A DNA stretch of 64,000 bases, from the NCBI GenBank assembly GCA_963797175.1, contig CAWCOL010000011.1, forward strand, positions 62,001 to 126,000, given 5' to 3'. Below are positions 9,101 to 17,153 of this stretch, one piece after another. The DNA comes from DATLLN01 sp963797175. GTDB lineage: Bacteria; Actinomycetota; Thermoleophilia; Gaiellales; JAICJC01. A model generated the notes under the pieces. It did not search any database, was not told the DNA's origin, and saw nothing but the letters and a program-made list of their open reading frames with translations. The stretch's first letter is position 1; every line of letters starts with the position of its first letter. A program made the translations under genes and the position numbers.

Positions 9101-9243
9101 CACGCGGCGAGCCCGTCGGGGGATCGCCGGAGCGCCGCGACCGTCGCCGCCGCTCACGCTCGCGCGGCCGCCGCAAGCCGGACGGCGACGCCGAGGCGGC
9201 GGTGGCCGACGTGGCCGCCGCGGCGGCCGACGCCGAGGGCTAA
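6176..9243 (+). CDS. Superfamily 2 DNA/RNA helicase (ResIII/DEAH type), frameshifted
   Basis: Reconstructed to about 1,020 residues. Helicase motifs appear in order: Q-like LRRHQVDAL, Walker A PTASGKT (near 6740), LTHRRLLVDQF, Walker B VVCDEAH (near 7000), motif III GMTAT, LLAEGWNAP, and motif VI YQQRVGRIMR (near 7600). After the core come about 450 residues of unrecognised, mostly helical sequence and a very basic tail (RRDRRRRSRSRGRR). The family uses ATP to translocate on nucleic acid. All breaks (near 6190, 6400, 6560, 6583, 7060, 7320, 8090) are insertion-type. Start 6176 has GAGGAGG at good spacing; ATG 6195 is the alternative. No methylase or nuclease partner is adjacent. Confidence 0.82.
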
Positions 9244-9296
9244 GCCGGCTCCAATCCAGCGGGCGCTGCCTGGTGTGGATCCGTGCCTCTGCTGGG

Positions 9297-9302
9297 TACG
9301 CT
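9297..9302 (+). promoter_or_regulatory. Leaderless promoter -10 box TACGCT
   Basis: TACGCT lies 6 nt before the ATG at 9309. Confidence 0.55.
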
Positions 9303-9308
9303 CAGGGC

Positions 9309-9959
9309 ATGAGCTCCCTCATCGAACCGGTCAGCCGTCAGGCCGCGGACGATCGCCTGCGCGACCTGCGCCACCGCCTGTTCGACGCCGTCGGCGCATC
9401 GGTGCTCCTGGTCGTCGCGGCAGCCGGCGTCTGGGCGCTGGGCTCGGGACGCCTCGCGGTCGTGCTCGGGCTGGGCGCCGCCACCGGGCTGCTGGTCGCC
9501 GGGCTGACGCGGTTTCAGCGGCACGACCTGCTCACCAGGCTCGTTGCCCAGGGCGACGCGCTGGCGATGCCGGCCGTCCGCCGGCACGCGCAGGAGCTGG
9601 TCGGCGCCCGCCACCGGCTGATGCTGGCGCGAGGGCTGGAGCGGGCCGCACAGCCGGGCGGCGTGGCGCCGCGCAGCCGAGCCCAGATCGCCGCACCCGC
9701 GCTGCGCCGCATCGCCGGCGCGCTCCGCGACCTGTCGCGGCCGGTCGAGCCGCGGGCGGTCGCGCTGACGCGCGCGATGCTCGAGCTGGGCGCGGCCTCG
9801 CCGCTGCTCAACGAGCGGATCGCGGAGTCGGAGCTGCGGAGCCTGCTGGCGCGAGATTCAGGCCGGCGTCAGCGCGGCCTGACGCTCCGCGATCAGCCGC
9901 TCGACGCCGGCGCGGTCGCCGCGCCGCAGCAGCTCGAGCGGGATCGGGGTCGCCGTTGA
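9309..9959 (+). CDS. Unknown membrane protein with two N-terminal spans
   Basis: A soluble stretch of about 30 residues is followed by a hydrophobic hairpin (residues about 33-67, VGASVLLVVAAAGVWALG and LGAATGLLVAGL), then an Arg/Ala-rich cytoplasmic helical region. I recognise no family. As written the frame runs to 9959 and overlaps the convergent siroheme gene by about 100 nt. Removing one base near 9855 gives a stop at 9882 and a more natural end, so the last 30 residues are probably artefactual. The start is supported by the TACGCT box. Confidence 0.65.
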   Translation: MSSLIEPVSRQAADDRLRDLRHRLFDAVGASVLLVVAAAGVWALGSGRLAVVLGLGAATGLLVAGLTRFQRHDLLTRLVAQGDALAMPAVRRHAQELVGARHRLMLARGLERAAQPGGVAPRSRAQIAAPALRRIAGALRDLSRPVEPRAVALTRAMLELGAASPLLNERIAESELRSLLARDSGRRQRGLTLRDQPLDAGAVAAPQQLERDRGRR

Positions 9960-10597
9960 CGATGCCCTCGAAGAACGCCTTGCGGTCCTCGTAGGTGGGC
10001 AGCGTCGCCTTCGCCCAGCCGCGGGCGTCGTTCAGCAGCTCGGCCAGCTCGGCGTGCTCCGGCCCGAACAGCTCGGACAGCTCGCGCTTCATCCGCTTGG
10101 CCAGCGCCGGGCTGGCGCCCGCCGTCGAGATCGCGATCGCGATCGGCCCGCGGCGCACGATCGCCGGCAGGATGAACGAGCACAGCGGCGGCACGTCCAC
10201 GACGTTGCAGAGCATCGCCCGCCGCTCCGCCTCGTCGAACACCTGGATGTTGACCTCGGTGTCGTCGGTCGCGGCGATCGCCAGGAAGTGCCCCTCGAGG
10301 TCGCCGGGCGCGAAGGCGCGCTGCGTCCACTCGATGTCGCCGGCGTCCGCCAGCGCGCGCGACCTCGGCGCAGGCATGCGGCGCCAGCACGTGCACGCGG
10401 GCGTCGCAGGCGAGCAGGCCCTCGACCTTCTCCAGGCCGATCGAGCCGCCGCCGACGACCAGGCAGCGCCGCCCCGTCAGCTTGAGGCAGGCCATGTAGA
10501 ACGTGGTCTGCATCATGTCGGCGACGCAGCGCTGGTCGCACACCTCGAGCCGGTGCTGGCAGACGCAGGGCTTGCCCCGGTAGGCCTGGGCGGGCAT
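9858..10597 (-). CDS. Siroheme synthase N-domain: precorrin-2 dehydrogenase / ferrochelatase (frameshifted)
   Basis: After repair, about 246 residues. A cysteine-rich N-terminus (KPCVCQHRLEVCDQRC) leads into a Rossmann fold with VVGGGSIGLEKVEGLL, then AIAATDDTEVN, NVVDVPPLCSFILPAIVRRGPIAIAISTAGASPALA and the helical end typical of CysG-N/SirC/Met8p. The family oxidises precorrin-2 with NAD and may insert iron to make siroheme. Breaks near 10370 and 9920 are one-base insertions; the second restores an ending ERQAALTPA. The early Cys cluster is not usual in CysG and may bind metal. The start at 10597 fits TACCAT 6 nt upstream. Confidence 0.82.
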
Positions 10598-10602
10598 GCC
10601 AA

Positions 10603-10609
10603 TATGGTA
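10603..10609. promoter_or_regulatory. Overlapping divergent leaderless -10 boxes
   Basis: TATGGT (plus, 10603-10608) lies 7 nt before GTG 10616. TACCAT (minus, 10604-10609) lies 6 nt before ATG 10597. The two boxes overlap by five base pairs in an 18-bp intergenic gap. Confidence 0.6.
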
Positions 10610-10615
10610 CCGGCG

Positions 10616-11083
10616 GTGGCCGAGTTCCTGTCCACGTTCGAGGTCGCGCGGCCCATCGCCGAGGTGTTCGAGTGGCACCGCGACACGCGCAACGCGCCGG
10701 GCATCTCGCCGCCCTGGCAGCGCCTCGTCGCGGTGGACGGGTCGTTCCCGCTGGACGAGGGCGACGAGGTGGTGCTGACGGTGCGCCCGCCCGGGGCGCC
10801 GTTCGGCCGGCGGCTGCGGATCCGGATCGCGGTCGTCCGGGCGCCGGTGCTGATCGTGGACGAGATGCTGAACGGGCCGTTCCGGAGCTGGCGCCACGAG
10901 CACTGCTTCCGCGACCTCGGCGAAGGCCGGACCCGCGTCACCGACCACGTCGTCTACCGGCTGCCGCTGGGCGCCGAGCGGGTGCTCGAGCCGGCCGTCC
11001 GCCGCGCGATGGCGAGCATGTTCGCGTACCGGGCGGAGCGCAGCCGCGCGCTGCTCGAGGCGCGGGACGTCCCGGACCGGTAG
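10616..11083 (+). CDS. SRPBCC (START/polyketide-cyclase-like) protein
   Basis: A 155-residue single-domain protein resembling the helix-grip SRPBCC fold. Its beginning AEFLSTFEVARPIAEVFEWHRD is typical of the ligand-pocket family, and the end carries the long C-terminal helix. Members bind hydrophobic ligands or act as small cyclases. Nothing shows the ligand. GTG 10616 is preferred to ATG 10604 because of the TATGGT box. The next gene starts 13 nt after the stop. Confidence 0.7.
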   Translation: MAEFLSTFEVARPIAEVFEWHRDTRNAPGISPPWQRLVAVDGSFPLDEGDEVVLTVRPPGAPFGRRLRIRIAVVRAPVLIVDEMLNGPFRSWRHEHCFRDLGEGRTRVTDHVVYRLPLGAERVLEPAVRRAMASMFAYRAERSRALLEARDVPDR

Positions 11084-11096
11084 GATCGGCGGGGTC

Positions 11097-11505
11097 ATGA
11101 GCACCGCCTACCAGCGCGCGCCCGACGAGCTGATCTCGAACACGATGACCACGCGCCTGCTCACGTGCGGGCCGGAGACCTCGCTGGTGGACGCCTCCCA
11201 CACGATGGCCGAGCGCCGCGTGGGCGCGATCCTGGTCTGCGAGGGCGAGCGGCTGGTCGGCATCCTCACCGAGCGCGACGTGCTGAAGGCGGTCGGCACC
11301 GGCTCGATCGACGGCACGGTCGCCGCGCGGATGACCCACGACCCGATCACCGTCGGGCCGCAGGCCAGCAACGGCGAGGCGGCCTCGCTGATGATCCACG
11401 GCGGCTTCCGGCACGTGCCGGTCGTCGAGGGTGAGCAAGCTGGTCGGGATCGTCTCGATCCGCGACCTGCTGCGGCTGCCGAACGAGTCGCCCGCCGGCG
11501 TGTAG
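11097..11505 (+). CDS. CBS-domain pair protein (frameshifted near its end)
   Basis: A 135-residue protein made of two CBS domains: LISNTMTTRLLTCGPETSLVDASHTMAERRVGAILVCEG with VGILTERDVLK, then MTHDPITVGPQ with VGIVSIRDLLR. CBS pairs bind adenine nucleotides and usually regulate a partner enzyme. One extra base near 11431 breaks the second domain; repaired, it ends NESPAGV at 11505. A TAGGAT box at 11081-11086 lies 10 nt before the ATG. The partner is not identifiable. Confidence 0.82.
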
Positions 11506-11531
11506 CCCGCCGCGGCGGCGCGCCATCAGGG

Positions 11532-11537
11532 TAGGCT
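11532..11537 (+). promoter_or_regulatory. Leaderless promoter -10 box TAGGCT
   Basis: TAGGCT lies 7 nt before the ATG at 11545. Confidence 0.55.
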
Positions 11538-11544
11538 GCGCGCT

Positions 11545-13186
11545 ATGACAAACGGCATCTTCACCCTCCCCGAGCCGCGCAACGAGCCCGTGCGCGACTA
11601 CGCCCCGGGCTCGCCCGAGCGGGCGTCCCTGAAGCAGCGGCTGACCGAGATGAGCGGCAGCCAGATCGAGATCCCGATGATCATCGGCGGCAAGGAGGTG
11701 CGCACCGGCACGCACGGTCAAGGCGGTCGAGCCGCACGACCACGACGCACGTCCTGGCCGAGTACCACGACGGCGGCGCCGACGAGGTGCAGCAGGCGAT
11801 CGACGCCGCGGCCGCCGCGCGCCGCGAGTGGGCGGAGACGCCGTGGTGGGAGCGCGCCGCCGTCTTCCTGCGCGCCGCCGACCTGCTGGCCGGCCCGTGG
11901 CGCGACACGCTGAACGCGGCCACGATGCTGGGCCAGTCGAAGACGGCGTACCAGGCCGAGATCGACGCGGCCTGCGAGCTGACCGACTTCTGGCGCTTCA
12001 ACCTCACCTACATGCACCGGCTGATGAGCGAGCAGCCGGTGTCGTCGCCCGGCGTCTGGAACCGGCTCGAGTACCGCCCGCTGGAGGGCTTCGTGTTCGC
12101 GGTGGCGCCGTTCAACTTCACGGCGATCGCGGGCAACCTGCCGACGGCGCCGGCGATGATGGGCAACACGGTCGTGCTGAAGCCGGCCTCGACCGCCGTC
12201 TACTCGACCTACCACCTGATCAAGCTGCTCGAGGCGGCGGGCCTGCCGCCGGGCGTGATCAACATGGTGCTCGGCTCCGGCGCGACGATCGGCGACGCGG
12301 CGCTGAAGCAGCCCCGAGCTGGCCGGGCATCCACTTCACCGGCTCGACCGCGGTGTTCCAGAGCATGTGGCGCACGGTCGGCGAGAACATCGCCGAGCTA
12401 CCGCTCGCTACCCGCGGATCGTGGGCGAGACCGGCGGCAAGGACTTCATCGTCGCCCACCCCTCGGCCGACCCGGCCGCCGTCGCCACGGCGATCGTGCG
12501 CGGCTCGTTCGAGTACCAGGGCCAGAAGTGCTCCGCCGCGTCGCGCGTCTACGCGCCGTCGAACCTGTGGCCGGCGATCCGCGAGGCGCTCGAGCGCGAC
12601 GTCCCGACGATCCGCACCGGCGACGTGCGCGACTTCCGCAACTTCATGGGCGCGGTGATCGACGAGAGCTCGTACACGACCCAGGCCGAGGCGATCGACG
12701 CTGGCCCGCTCGCAGCGACGACGCCGAGATCGTTGTCGGCGGCGACACCGACGACAGCCAGGGCTACTTCGTCAGCCCGACGGTGGTCAGCACCACGGAT
12801 CCCTCGTTCGACCTGATGCAGCGCGAGCTGTTCGGGCCGGTCGTGACGGCCTACGTCTACGACGAGAAGCGGCTTCGACGAGACGCTGGACGTGGTCAAC
12901 GGCACGTCGCCGTACGCGCTGACCGGGGCGATCTTCTCGACCGACCGCTCTGCGATCGACCGGGCGCACCACGCGCTCCGCGACGCGGCGGGCAACTTCT
13001 ACGTCAACGACAAGCCGACCGGCGCGGTGGTCGGCCAGCAGCCGTTCGGCGGCGCCCGCGCGTCGGGCACCAACGACAAGGCCGGCTCGATGTGGAACCT
13101 GATCCGCTGGGTCAGCCCGCGGACGATCAAGGAGACGTTCGTCGCCGCCGACCGACTACCGCTATCCGTTCATGGCGGAGGAGTAG
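11545..13186 (+). CDS. pruA: L-glutamate gamma-semialdehyde (1-pyrroline-5-carboxylate) dehydrogenase, frameshifted
   Basis: Repaired length is about 544 residues, normal for the stand-alone enzyme that oxidises glutamate semialdehyde to glutamate with NAD in proline catabolism. Seen are the N-terminal NEPVRDYAPGSPERASLK, FNFTAIAGNLPTAPAMMGNTVVLKPAS, GIHFTGST, IVGETGGKD, the catalytic Cys in YQGQKCSAASR, and the family ending DYRYPFM plus a short acidic tail. About ten one-base insertions break it, near 11712, 11745, 12314, 12330, 12397, 12405, 12700, 12712, 12871 and 13152. No proline dehydrogenase is adjacent. Confidence 0.9.
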
Positions 13187-13189
13187 GGA

Positions 13190-13534
13190 TCAACCCACTC
13201 CGCTGCGGCTGACAGGATTGCCGTTGAGCGGCGAGATGTCGCTGTACGGGTCATGGGTCGAGGGCGGCATCCCGTCTTCGGGCTCGATGGCGTCCGGCCG
13301 CAGGTCGCGGAACGCCAGGTAGACGCCGGCGATCACGAGCGGGATGCCGAGGACGCGCAGCGCGCTGATCAGGTAGTCCACCGCGCCGTCGTTGTACACC
13401 GGCACGGGCTTGCCGCCCGGGATCGGCACCCACTCGACCGGCGTCGGGTGCAGCAGGAACGAGGCGACCAGGAACGCGGCGCCGGCGATCGCCAGGGCGT
13501 AGGCGAGCGGGCGGATGGCGCGCACGTATCTCAT
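13190..13534 (-). CDS. Small two-span membrane protein
   Basis: A 114-residue protein with a basic start (MRYVRAIRP) and two hydrophobic segments (about 11-28 and 57-74, LISALRVLGIPLVIAGVYLAF), the second ending in FRDLRPD. A polar Asp/Pro/Ser tail follows. I do not recognise a family. A minus-strand TATCGT (13542-13547) lies 7 nt before the ATG, which supports the start within a longer open frame. The stop is 4 nt from the end of the convergent pruA. Confidence 0.6.
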   Translation of the reverse strand: MRYVRAIRPLAYALAIAGAAFLVASFLLHPTPVEWVPIPGGKPVPVYNDGAVDYLISALRVLGIPLVIAGVYLAFRDLRPDAIEPEDGMPPSTHDPYSDISPLNGNPVSRSGVG

Positions 13535-13541
13535 GTTGCAA

Positions 13542-13547
13542 ACGATA
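13542..13547 (-). promoter_or_regulatory. Leaderless promoter -10 box TATCGT
   Basis: It lies 7 nt upstream of the ATG at 13534 of the small membrane protein. Confidence 0.5.
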
Positions 13548-13580
13548 GTCCCAGCCCCGGCGAAACGCGAGTCCCGTTCC

Positions 13581-13686
13581 GGTGCCGGAGTTCGCGCCGG
13601 GCACCGAACCCGGCACCGACTCCGGCACGTTCTCCGGCTCGGAGCCCGGCACCACCTCTGGCACGGTGCCAGGCTCGGTGCCGGAG
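13581..13686. repeat. 12-bp tandem repeat array (REP-like copy B)
   Basis: Seven 12-bp units run from 13599 to 13682, most of the form YGGCACCGNNYC (for example CGGCACCGACTC at 13611-13622), flanked by partial units. The last two units turn over at GGCACGGTGCC so that the array can fold back on itself. It fills part of the 350-bp gap between two divergent genes. The same unit flanks the transposase gene at 40.6 kb. Confidence 0.8.
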
Positions 13687-13873
13687 TAACCCCAATGTCC
13701 CGTAAACCCGTGACCGAGTCGGCACGAAGCGTGCGGAATCGGCACGAAGGGCCGCCCAACCACGCGGCCGGCGCGCACGGCGCTCCGGCGTGACTCTGGC
13801 ACCGGGCGTCAAGCAGAACCGGAGCGGGCGTGACGGCCGCCGTCACACTGCGTCCGCGCACGCCCGGCGCGGG

Positions 13874-13879
13874 TACCGT
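13874..13879 (+). promoter_or_regulatory. Leaderless promoter -10 box TACCGT
   Basis: TACCGT lies 6 nt before the GTG at 13886 and selects it over earlier in-frame starts. Confidence 0.55.
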
Positions 13880-13885
13880 GCGGCG

Positions 13886-14833
13886 GTGCCCACCGACGGC
13901 GGCCGCCTGCCGATCCTCGCGGCGTTCGCCGCCATCTACCTGGTCTGGGGCTCGACGTTCCTCGCCATCCGGTGGGCGGTCGAGACGATCCCGCCGTTTC
14001 CGATGATGACGATTCGCTGCCTCATCGGCGGCGCGATCCTGCTGGTGATGGCCCGCACGCTCGACGCGTCGGCGGGCTGGCCGACGCGCCGCCAGTGGGC
14101 CGGCTCGGCGCTGGTCGGTGCGTTCTTCTTCGTCGGCTGCCACGGCCTGCTCGCCCGCGAGGAGCGGTTCGTCCCCTCCAGCCTGGCGGCGCTCTGCCTG
14201 GCCACGATCCCGCTGTTCGTGCCGTTGCTGGCGTGGAAGCTGACTGACGCCGGCCCGCCGACCGCCCGCATGGGCGTCGCGCTGCTGGCGGCCTTCGCCG
14301 GCGTCGCCCTGCTCGTGGCGGCCCAGGGCTCGAGCGGCGGGCTCGCTCCGCTGGATGCGCTGCTGCTGCTGTTCACGGCCTTCTCGTGGGCCGCGGGCAC
14401 GGTCGCCAGCCGGATCGTGCCGGTGCCGGCGTCGGCGCTGATGGCTGCCGCCGCCGCCCTGCTGTGGGGCTCGCTGATGCTGTCCGTCATCTCGCTCGGG
14501 TCGGGCCAGTGGAGCGACTTCCACGTCAACCAGGTCAGCGCCCGGTCGGCGGGCGGCCTCGCCTACATGGTCGTGTTCGGCACCGTGGTCACGTTCGCGT
14601 CGTACATGTGGCTGCTCGCCCGCGTCTCTCCCAGCAGGGTCGCCACCTATGCCTTCGTCAACCCGGCGGTCGCCGTCCTCCTGGGCTGGTCGCTGGCGGG
14701 GGAGGAGCTGAGCCCGGGGACGCTGGCGGCGACGGGCGTGATCATCGTCGCAGTCGCGGTCGCCGTGACCGCGCCCGCCCGGCAGCCGGCGGCGCCGCTC
14801 GAGACGGCCTCAGTGCGCGTCGAGCCCGGCTGA
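13886..14833 (+). CDS. EamA/DMT-family transporter
   Basis: A 315-residue protein with ten predicted membrane spans in two five-helix EamA repeats. The first repeat starts AAFAAIYLVWGSTFLAIRWAVE and the second carries GGLAYMVVFGTVVTFASYMWLLARV. Members export amino acids or other small metabolites. It ends VSPSRVATYAFVNPAVAVLLGW, typical of RhaT/YdcZ-like exporters. The last 24 nt overlap the end of the convergent trans-sulfuration gene. Substrate unknown. Confidence 0.88.
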   Translation: MPTDGGRLPILAAFAAIYLVWGSTFLAIRWAVETIPPFPMMTIRCLIGGAILLVMARTLDASAGWPTRRQWAGSALVGAFFFVGCHGLLAREERFVPSSLAALCLATIPLFVPLLAWKLTDAGPPTARMGVALLAAFAGVALLVAAQGSSGGLAPLDALLLLFTAFSWAAGTVASRIVPVPASALMAAAAALLWGSLMLSVISLGSGQWSDFHVNQVSARSAGGLAYMVVFGTVVTFASYMWLLARVSPSRVATYAFVNPAVAVLLGWSLAGEELSPGTLAATGVIIVAVAVAVTAPARQPAAPLETASVRVEPG

Positions 14834-15910
14834 GAGGTCGTCCCAGAGGTCGTCCACGTGCTCGATCCCGACCGAGAGCCGCAGCAGCGACTCGGGCGTC
14901 CCGTTCTCGCGCTCGGATTCGTAGTGGGCCCGCCGCTCGATCAGGGTCTCGACGCTGCCCAGGCTGGTGGCGCTGACGATCCGCCGCACCCTGGCGCAGA
15001 GCGCATCCGCCGCGGCGGCGCCGCCCTCCACCTCGAACGAGAGCATCGCGCCGAAGCCGCGCATCTGGCGGGACGCCAGAGCGTGGCCGGGGTCGTCGGG
15101 AAGACCGGGGTAGCGGACACACGTGACGCGTGCATGCCCGGACAGGCGACGGGCCAGCTCGCCCGCGTTGGCCTGCGCCCGGTCGAGCCGCACCGCCAGC
15201 GTGCGGGCGCCGCGCAGGGCGAGGAAGGCCTCCAGCGCGCCGGGCACCGCGCCCTCGCGGTACCGCACGCCGCGCAGGGCGTCGGCGTCCTCGGCCCGCG
15301 CGCACACCGCGATGCCGAGCAGCAGGTCGGCGTGGCCGCCGACGTATTTGGTCGCGCTGTGCACGACGACGTCCGCGCCGAGGTCGATCGGCCGCTGCAG
15401 CAGCGGAGTTGCGAACGTGTTGTCCACGACGAGAACGCACCCGGCGGGCCGCGCCGCCGCCGCGGCGGCGATGTCGGAGATCGTCATCATCGGGTTGCTG
15501 GGCGTCTCCAGCCACAGCAGCGAGGCGCCGTCCAGCGCCGCGGCGACCTGCCCGGGGACTCCGCCGTCCACCCAGCGGACGGCGATCCGCCCGGTCGCCT
15601 CCCGGGACCGCAGCTGCTCGGTCACGCCGAAGTACGCCGAGCGCGGGGCGACCACCAGTCCGCCCGCGGGGACGCCGTCGAACACCGCGGCGCAGGTCGC
15701 CAGGCCCGATCCGAACGAGACGGCGTGGCCGCCCTCGAGCAGGCCCATCAATTCCTCCAGCGGCTCCCAGGTCGGGTTGCCGTCGCGGCCGTAGCCGAGC
15801 GCGCCGCCCGCGTGATAGGTGCTGGAGGCGACGATCGGCGGGCTCATCGGCGCGCCCGGCCCGCCCGGGCGGCCGGCGCCGACCAGCGTCGTCTCGACGT
15901 GCTCGTCCAT
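14810..15910 (-). CDS. Cys/Met metabolism PLP enzyme (cystathionine gamma-synthase/lyase family)
   Basis: A 366-residue trans-sulfuration enzyme. Family landmarks are SSTYHAGGALGYGRDGNPT, FGSGLATCAAVF, WLETPSNPMM, the cofactor Asp in VVDNTFATPLLQRP, and the PLP lysine in HSATKYVGGH. The end SLLRLSVGIEHVDDLWDDL is typical. Such enzymes form or cleave cystathionine, or eliminate thiol from Cys/Met derivatives; the exact reaction is not decidable. A minus-strand TAGTGT lies 7 nt before the ATG at 15910. Confidence 0.9.
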   Translation of the reverse strand: MDEHVETTLVGAGRPGGPGAPMSPPIVASSTYHAGGALGYGRDGNPTWEPLEELMGLLEGGHAVSFGSGLATCAAVFDGVPAGGLVVAPRSAYFGVTEQLRSREATGRIAVRWVDGGVPGQVAAALDGASLLWLETPSNPMMTISDIAAAAAARPAGCVLVVDNTFATPLLQRPIDLGADVVVHSATKYVGGHADLLLGIAVCARAEDADALRGVRYREGAVPGALEAFLALRGARTLAVRLDRAQANAGELARRLSGHARVTCVRYPGLPDDPGHALASRQMRGFGAMLSFEVEGGAAAADALCARVRRIVSATSLGSVETLIERRAHYESERENGTPESLLRLSVGIEHVDDLWDDLSAGLDAH

Positions 15911-15917
15911 CGCCGGG

Positions 15918-15923
15918 ACACTA
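15918..15923 (-). promoter_or_regulatory. Leaderless promoter -10 box TAGTGT
   Basis: It lies 7 nt upstream of the ATG at 15910. A plus-strand TACCGT at 15936-15941 serves the divergent gene. Confidence 0.5.
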
Positions 15924-15951
15924 TCCGCGCCCCGCTACCGTGCGCGGCGAC

Positions 15952-16377
15952 GTGTGGGTGAGGAACACCAGCCGCTACCCGGAGCACGAGGTGGACGAGC
16001 TCGTCCGCTACGCCGCGGGCTGGCTGCGCGGGCCTCGCGTCTGCGTCAACGTCAAGAACCTCGGCCCGGGTCGGGGCGCCTTCCGCGGCCGGGCCTACGC
16101 GGGCGTGCCGAAGATCTCGAACGCGCCGCACGGCGCGACCCATCTGGTCACCATCGGTCTGGGACCGCCCGGCAGCTTCGGCGGCGAGCCGTGGCGCGGC
16201 ACGGCCCGCAGCCCCGAGGTGCGGATCGGCGGCTGGCGCGAGGCGCTGGTCTACGTCGCGGCGCACGAGGCGATGCACGTCGAGCAGTTCGTCCGCAGGC
16301 TGCGGCGCAGCGAGATCGAGTGCAACCGCTTCGCCGCCGCAGCCCTCGATCGCTGGCGCCTGGGAGAACCGCTGTAG
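15952..16377 (+). CDS. Small putative zinc metalloprotein with HEXXH motif
   Basis: A 141-residue protein of unknown family. Near the end it has AAHEAMHVEQF (HEXXH at about residues 105-109) followed by SEIECNRFA, where Glu-121 or Glu-123 could be the third zinc ligand as in gluzincin-type folds. The first half is Arg-rich and basic. No signal peptide is visible, so it is probably cytoplasmic. GTG 15940 is an alternative in-frame start; TACCGT lies 10 nt before the chosen one. A protease activity is only suggested by the motif. Confidence 0.6.
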   Translation: MWVRNTSRYPEHEVDELVRYAAGWLRGPRVCVNVKNLGPGRGAFRGRAYAGVPKISNAPHGATHLVTIGLGPPGSFGGEPWRGTARSPEVRIGGWREALVYVAAHEAMHVEQFVRRLRRSEIECNRFAAAALDRWRLGEPL

Positions 16378-16409
16378 CCGCAGGGATCGGTGCCGATTAC
16401 CCGTGGGAC

Positions 16410-17123
16410 ATGTCACAGGACGAGCGCCGAAACTTCCTGCGGATGCCGATCCGGATGACGGCCAGCCTGACCAGGCTGAGCTCGGGCGCATCGGACACGC
16501 CGCTGCACGGCCACACGCTGGACATCTCCGCCGGCGGCGTCCGGGTCACCTCCGACGCGAACCTGGGGATGCACGACCGGGTGCGGCTGGAGCTGACCAA
16601 CGCCGATCCCGAGTTCGAGCTCGGCTGCGATGCGCGCGTCGTCCGCATCACGGCCAACAAGGAGGGCGTCAGCATCTACGGGCTGGCCTTCGAGCGGCTC
16701 GAGCGCAAGTGCGAGCAGCGGATCGTCCAGCTCGTCTTCGCCGAGGAGCGCCGTGCGATCGCCCAGCATGCCCACGTCCGGCTCGCCCTCTGGCTGCCGG
16801 TCGTGTTCCGTGCCGCCGGGATGACCGAGCCGGTCAAGGCCCGCACGTTCGACCTGTCCGCGGACGAGCTGCGGCTCGTCACCCGCGAGCAGCTCCCGGT
16901 CGGCACCCGGCTGGAGCTGCGGATCGAGGGTGACGGCGGCAACTTCGAGCTCGAGACCGCCGCCACGGTGGTCGCCGCCGACGACGACGGCGAGGGCGAC
17001 GGCCGCTTCATGGTCACGGTCCAGTTCGACGCGCTCGATCGCGTCACCCGGTCGCGGATCCTGCGGTTCGCGATCGAGGAGGAGCGGCGCCAGGAAGCGC
17101 GCCGCGAGACCGAAGCGGCGTAG
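16410..17123 (+). CDS. PilZ-domain protein
   Basis: A 237-residue protein. The first PilZ domain has the cyclic-di-GMP binding pair: RRNFLRMPI (RxxxR, residues about 6-14) and DISAGGVRV (about 43-51). The second half repeats the beta-barrel pattern (FDLSADELRLVTREQLPVG) but lacks both Arg and Gly residues, so only the first domain should bind ligand. PilZ proteins relay c-di-GMP to partners. Two GGDEF proteins and one HD-GYP protein lie 30-35 kb downstream. The start is set by the RRNF motif right after ATG 16410. Confidence 0.8.
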   Translation: MSQDERRNFLRMPIRMTASLTRLSSGASDTPLHGHTLDISAGGVRVTSDANLGMHDRVRLELTNADPEFELGCDARVVRITANKEGVSIYGLAFERLERKCEQRIVQLVFAEERRAIAQHAHVRLALWLPVVFRAAGMTEPVKARTFDLSADELRLVTREQLPVGTRLELRIEGDGGNFELETAATVVAADDDGEGDGRFMVTVQFDALDRVTRSRILRFAIEEERRQEARRETEAA

Positions 17124-17139
17124 CCACACCCTCGGCGGG

Positions 17140-17145
17140 TAGCAT
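17140..17145 (+). promoter_or_regulatory. Leaderless promoter -10 box TAGCAT
   Basis: TAGCAT lies 8 nt before the ATG at 17154. Confidence 0.5.
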
Positions 17146-17153
17146 CCCGCGTC

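Noticed and set aside
11545..13186. Programmed frameshifting in pruA
   Set aside because: Ten shifts occur in one housekeeping gene with no slippery sequence or structure at the sites. Sequence error explains them better.
13581..13686. CRISPR array
   Set aside because: The units are contiguous 12-bp repeats without spacers, and no cas genes are present.
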